From Candidatus Phosphitivorax anaerolimi (GTDB taxonomy: Bacteria > Desulfobacterota > Desulfomonilia > UBA1062): DNA of 53,442 bases. Positions 51,909 through 53,442 of the stretch are shown piece by piece; within the stretch, counting starts at the first letter, position 1, and each line of letters starts with the position of its first letter. Made by a program: the position numbers and the translations under genes. Below the pieces are notes generated by a model, which saw only the letters and a list, made by a program, of their open reading frames with translations, was not told where the DNA came from and searched no databases. The stretch covers positions 1-53,442 of the forward strand of contig MPOS01000040.1 of NCBI GenBank assembly GCA_001896555.1, written 5' to 3'.

Positions 51909-52925
51909 TTACCGTTGTTTTTCCTGCTCCCGTGAATAGCCGGGGAAAACGGTCTTCCAGTCCCTCTTCATGCTGACGACCGTCCAGCCCCGTCTGGGCG
52001 CTTCGTCGAGGGCGCGGTCGAGTCTGCCCACGTGCGACGAGCGGTCGTAGTCATACTCCCTCACCGAGTCGTCGTGGTGGACGAGGAGCCCGAAGCGAGG
52101 TCCCTCCCCGGCCGCGACCCACTGAAGCATCTGAAGATCGCCGTCCGAGTTGCCGAACGCGGCGATGGGCCTACGGCCGATGAACTTGTTGATGCCCACC
52201 GGTTTGCCTTCGTGATCATCGATGAAATCGATCTCGGGTTCTCGCACAAGTACCGGTTTTCCATCCCGGATCTCAAACCTTGTCAGGTTGCTGCTGCCGA
52301 TGACCTGCTCGGGCGGTATGCCGTATCGATCCTCGCTGAACGTGCGGACGAACTCGACGCCCCCGCCGGAGACGATGTAGGTTTTGAATCCGTTGGCCCG
52401 GAGGAAGGCCAGCAGCTCGAGCATGGGCTGATATACGAGGTCGGTGTAGGGCCGCCCGAGCTTCGGATGCCGGGCTGTGGCAAGCCAGTCCTTCACGATA
52501 CGTCCGAACTCTTCGGTGGTCATGCCTGCATGGGTTGCCATCACGAGCTCGGCGATGCCCTTCGGGCCCGAGGCCGCCAGTGTCTCCATGTCGTTTTCGA
52601 GCACGGCCTTAAACGGCTGCGTATCCTTCCACTCGGGATGCCGCGGGGCCAGGGCACGGACGCGGTCGAGAACGAAGAGGCCCTGGACGTACAGGGGCTG
52701 CTCGATCCAGAGGGTGCCGTCGTTGTCAAAGACCGCGATCCGATCGGCAGGCAGAACGTAGTCCGGCCCTCCCTGCTTCGTGACCTTTGCAACGAACCGT
52801 ACGATCGATGCTTTTGCTGCACCGTCGTTCCAGGACGACAGGGGATCGGCCTGCGCAGAAGCCTGCTGTCCGAAGACCAGAACGAGCCCAAGCGATATCA
52901 GGAAAGTGAGAACGATTATCTTCAT
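51909..52925 (-). CDS. Periplasmic HAD-superfamily phosphohydrolase
   Basis: A 338-residue protein with a signal peptide (hydrophobic core at 3-19, probable cleavage after QASA near residue 24). The HAD motif I is DNDGTLW with nucleophile D67 and D69; motif II is TYIVSGGG; the late acidic motif is AFGNSDGDLQM. It resembles class C-like acid phosphatases/haloacid-dehalogenase hydrolases that lie next to short sulfatases in many genomes. The substrate is unknown. It is upstream of the sulfatase on the same strand (46 bp), so the two are likely cotranscribed, although they would act in different compartments. Confidence 0.85.
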   Translation of the reverse strand: MKIIVLTFLISLGLVLVFGQQASAQADPLSSWNDGAAKASIVRFVAKVTKQGGPDYVLPADRIAVFDNDGTLWIEQPLYVQGLFVLDRVRALAPRHPEWKDTQPFKAVLENDMETLAASGPKGIAELVMATHAGMTTEEFGRIVKDWLATARHPKLGRPYTDLVYQPMLELLAFLRANGFKTYIVSGGGVEFVRTFSEDRYGIPPEQVIGSSNLTRFEIRDGKPVLVREPEIDFIDDHEGKPVGINKFIGRRPIAAFGNSDGDLQMLQWVAAGEGPRFGLLVHHDDSVREYDYDRSSHVGRLDRALDEAPRRGWTVVSMKRDWKTVFPGYSREQEKQR

Positions 52926-52962
52926 GCACTGCTTTCCGATATCATATCGATCCGCACCCTCT

Positions 52963-53251
52963 TCAGAACCTGAAGCCCAAGCCTGCCAGCCACCCCTGCG
53001 TCATGGCATCAAAGTGGAAATCGTCCTTGTCGTAATCGACGTCCAGCCATCGGTACCCGGCCCTGAGCATGATCATGTCGCTTAAGGGGAAAACCGATCA
53101 CGGGCATGACTTCCCAGGCGAGGTCTGAGCCGGCACCGAAACCGCCGATATCGGCCAGCACACCGGCACTGATCCTCTTTGAGAAAGGAACGGACAGGTT
53201 AACCCCAACGATCGGGTCCACCCATTCCACTGTTTTTGTCATGTTTTTCAT
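52963..53251 (-). pseudogene. Outer-membrane barrel protein, truncated and frameshifted
   Basis: Only the last 95 or so residues of a small outer-membrane beta-barrel remain. The first frame reads VDPIVGVNLSVPFSKRIS, then GGFGAGSDLAWEVMPVIGFP; the frame is lost near the CCCCTT run at about 53077-53082. The next frame continues LSDMIMLRAGYRWLDVDYD and ends GWLAGLGFRF, with the C-terminal Phe typical of barrel insertion. The signal peptide and the earlier strands are missing. It lies 37 bp upstream of the HAD gene. Confidence 0.75.
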
Positions 53252-53442
53252 GTTGGATATCTTGCTAAAATTTCATGCTTGATGAGAGAAGGGCTCATAC
53301 GGAAGGCCTCAATGCAACAACAGCCCTTCGTAAAATATATTATATCACTACTGTCCCAACGTTTAGCAGATAAAAGACTGTACATCAAGGCATAGCGGTG
53401 TTTAGCGGGTAAAGATGGTTGAAATCGATTTGAAAATATATT

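Noticed and set aside
1-53442. CRISPR arrays or insertion sequences
   Set aside because: No regularly spaced direct repeats and no transposase motifs were seen in either strand; the only mobile-element enzyme is the integrase.

Overview
The window reads as the chromosome of a Gram-negative anaerobe, most likely a Desulfobacterota (former Deltaproteobacteria) member. The pointers are lipopolysaccharide genes (gmhA, lptD, a manC-type gene, arn-like glycosyltransferases), the siroheme-dependent haem route typical of sulfate reducers (hemB-ahbD-ahbB), an oxygen-independent sulfatase maturase, and a tmRNA tag ending in YALAA. The taxon is inferred from gene content, not from a database comparison.

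Layout. Positions 1-1630 are the end of an integrated element: a P4-type tyrosine recombinase sits beside the 3' end of ssrA (tmRNA), a classic integration target. 2-20 kb is mostly core: gmhA, a four-gene PATAN/Roadblock/HAMP/response-regulator operon, an overlapping five-gene operon (MBL hydrolase-accD-folC-lptD-HD), a mannose-1-phosphate guanylyltransferase, the haem operon, a CPA2 antiporter and a KamA-family radical SAM enzyme. At 19.7-20.4 kb an N-type ATPase operon survives only as atpR and a broken atpB. 21.7-30.0 kb is a minus-strand acyl-CoA operon (ligase, SCP-x-like thiolase, an 818-residue Fe-S/flavin/nitroreductase fusion, two acyl-CoA dehydrogenases) with a divergent AraC regulator. 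31.6-35.4 kb is an envelope-modification cluster (VTT membrane protein, GT2, GT39 and an ArnA-like epimerase fragment).

37.4-53.3 kb is a sulfatase region: three sulfatases of two motif types, one anaerobic sulfatase maturase with a SEC-C tail, two BASS-family permeases, a SulP anion transporter and a periplasmic HAD hydrolase. None of the sulfatases has a visible signal peptide, so they look cytoplasmic. Organosulfates would then have to be imported, perhaps by the BASS permeases, and the released sulfate would appear inside the cell. This is the most coherent candidate for an undescribed system here.

The accessory half also holds several decayed genes absent from a simple open-frame view: atpB, an extended-SDR epimerase, an ArnA-like epimerase, a DUF5996 protein and an outer-membrane barrel protein. 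Together with the sulfatase genes they suggest a region of gene turnover.
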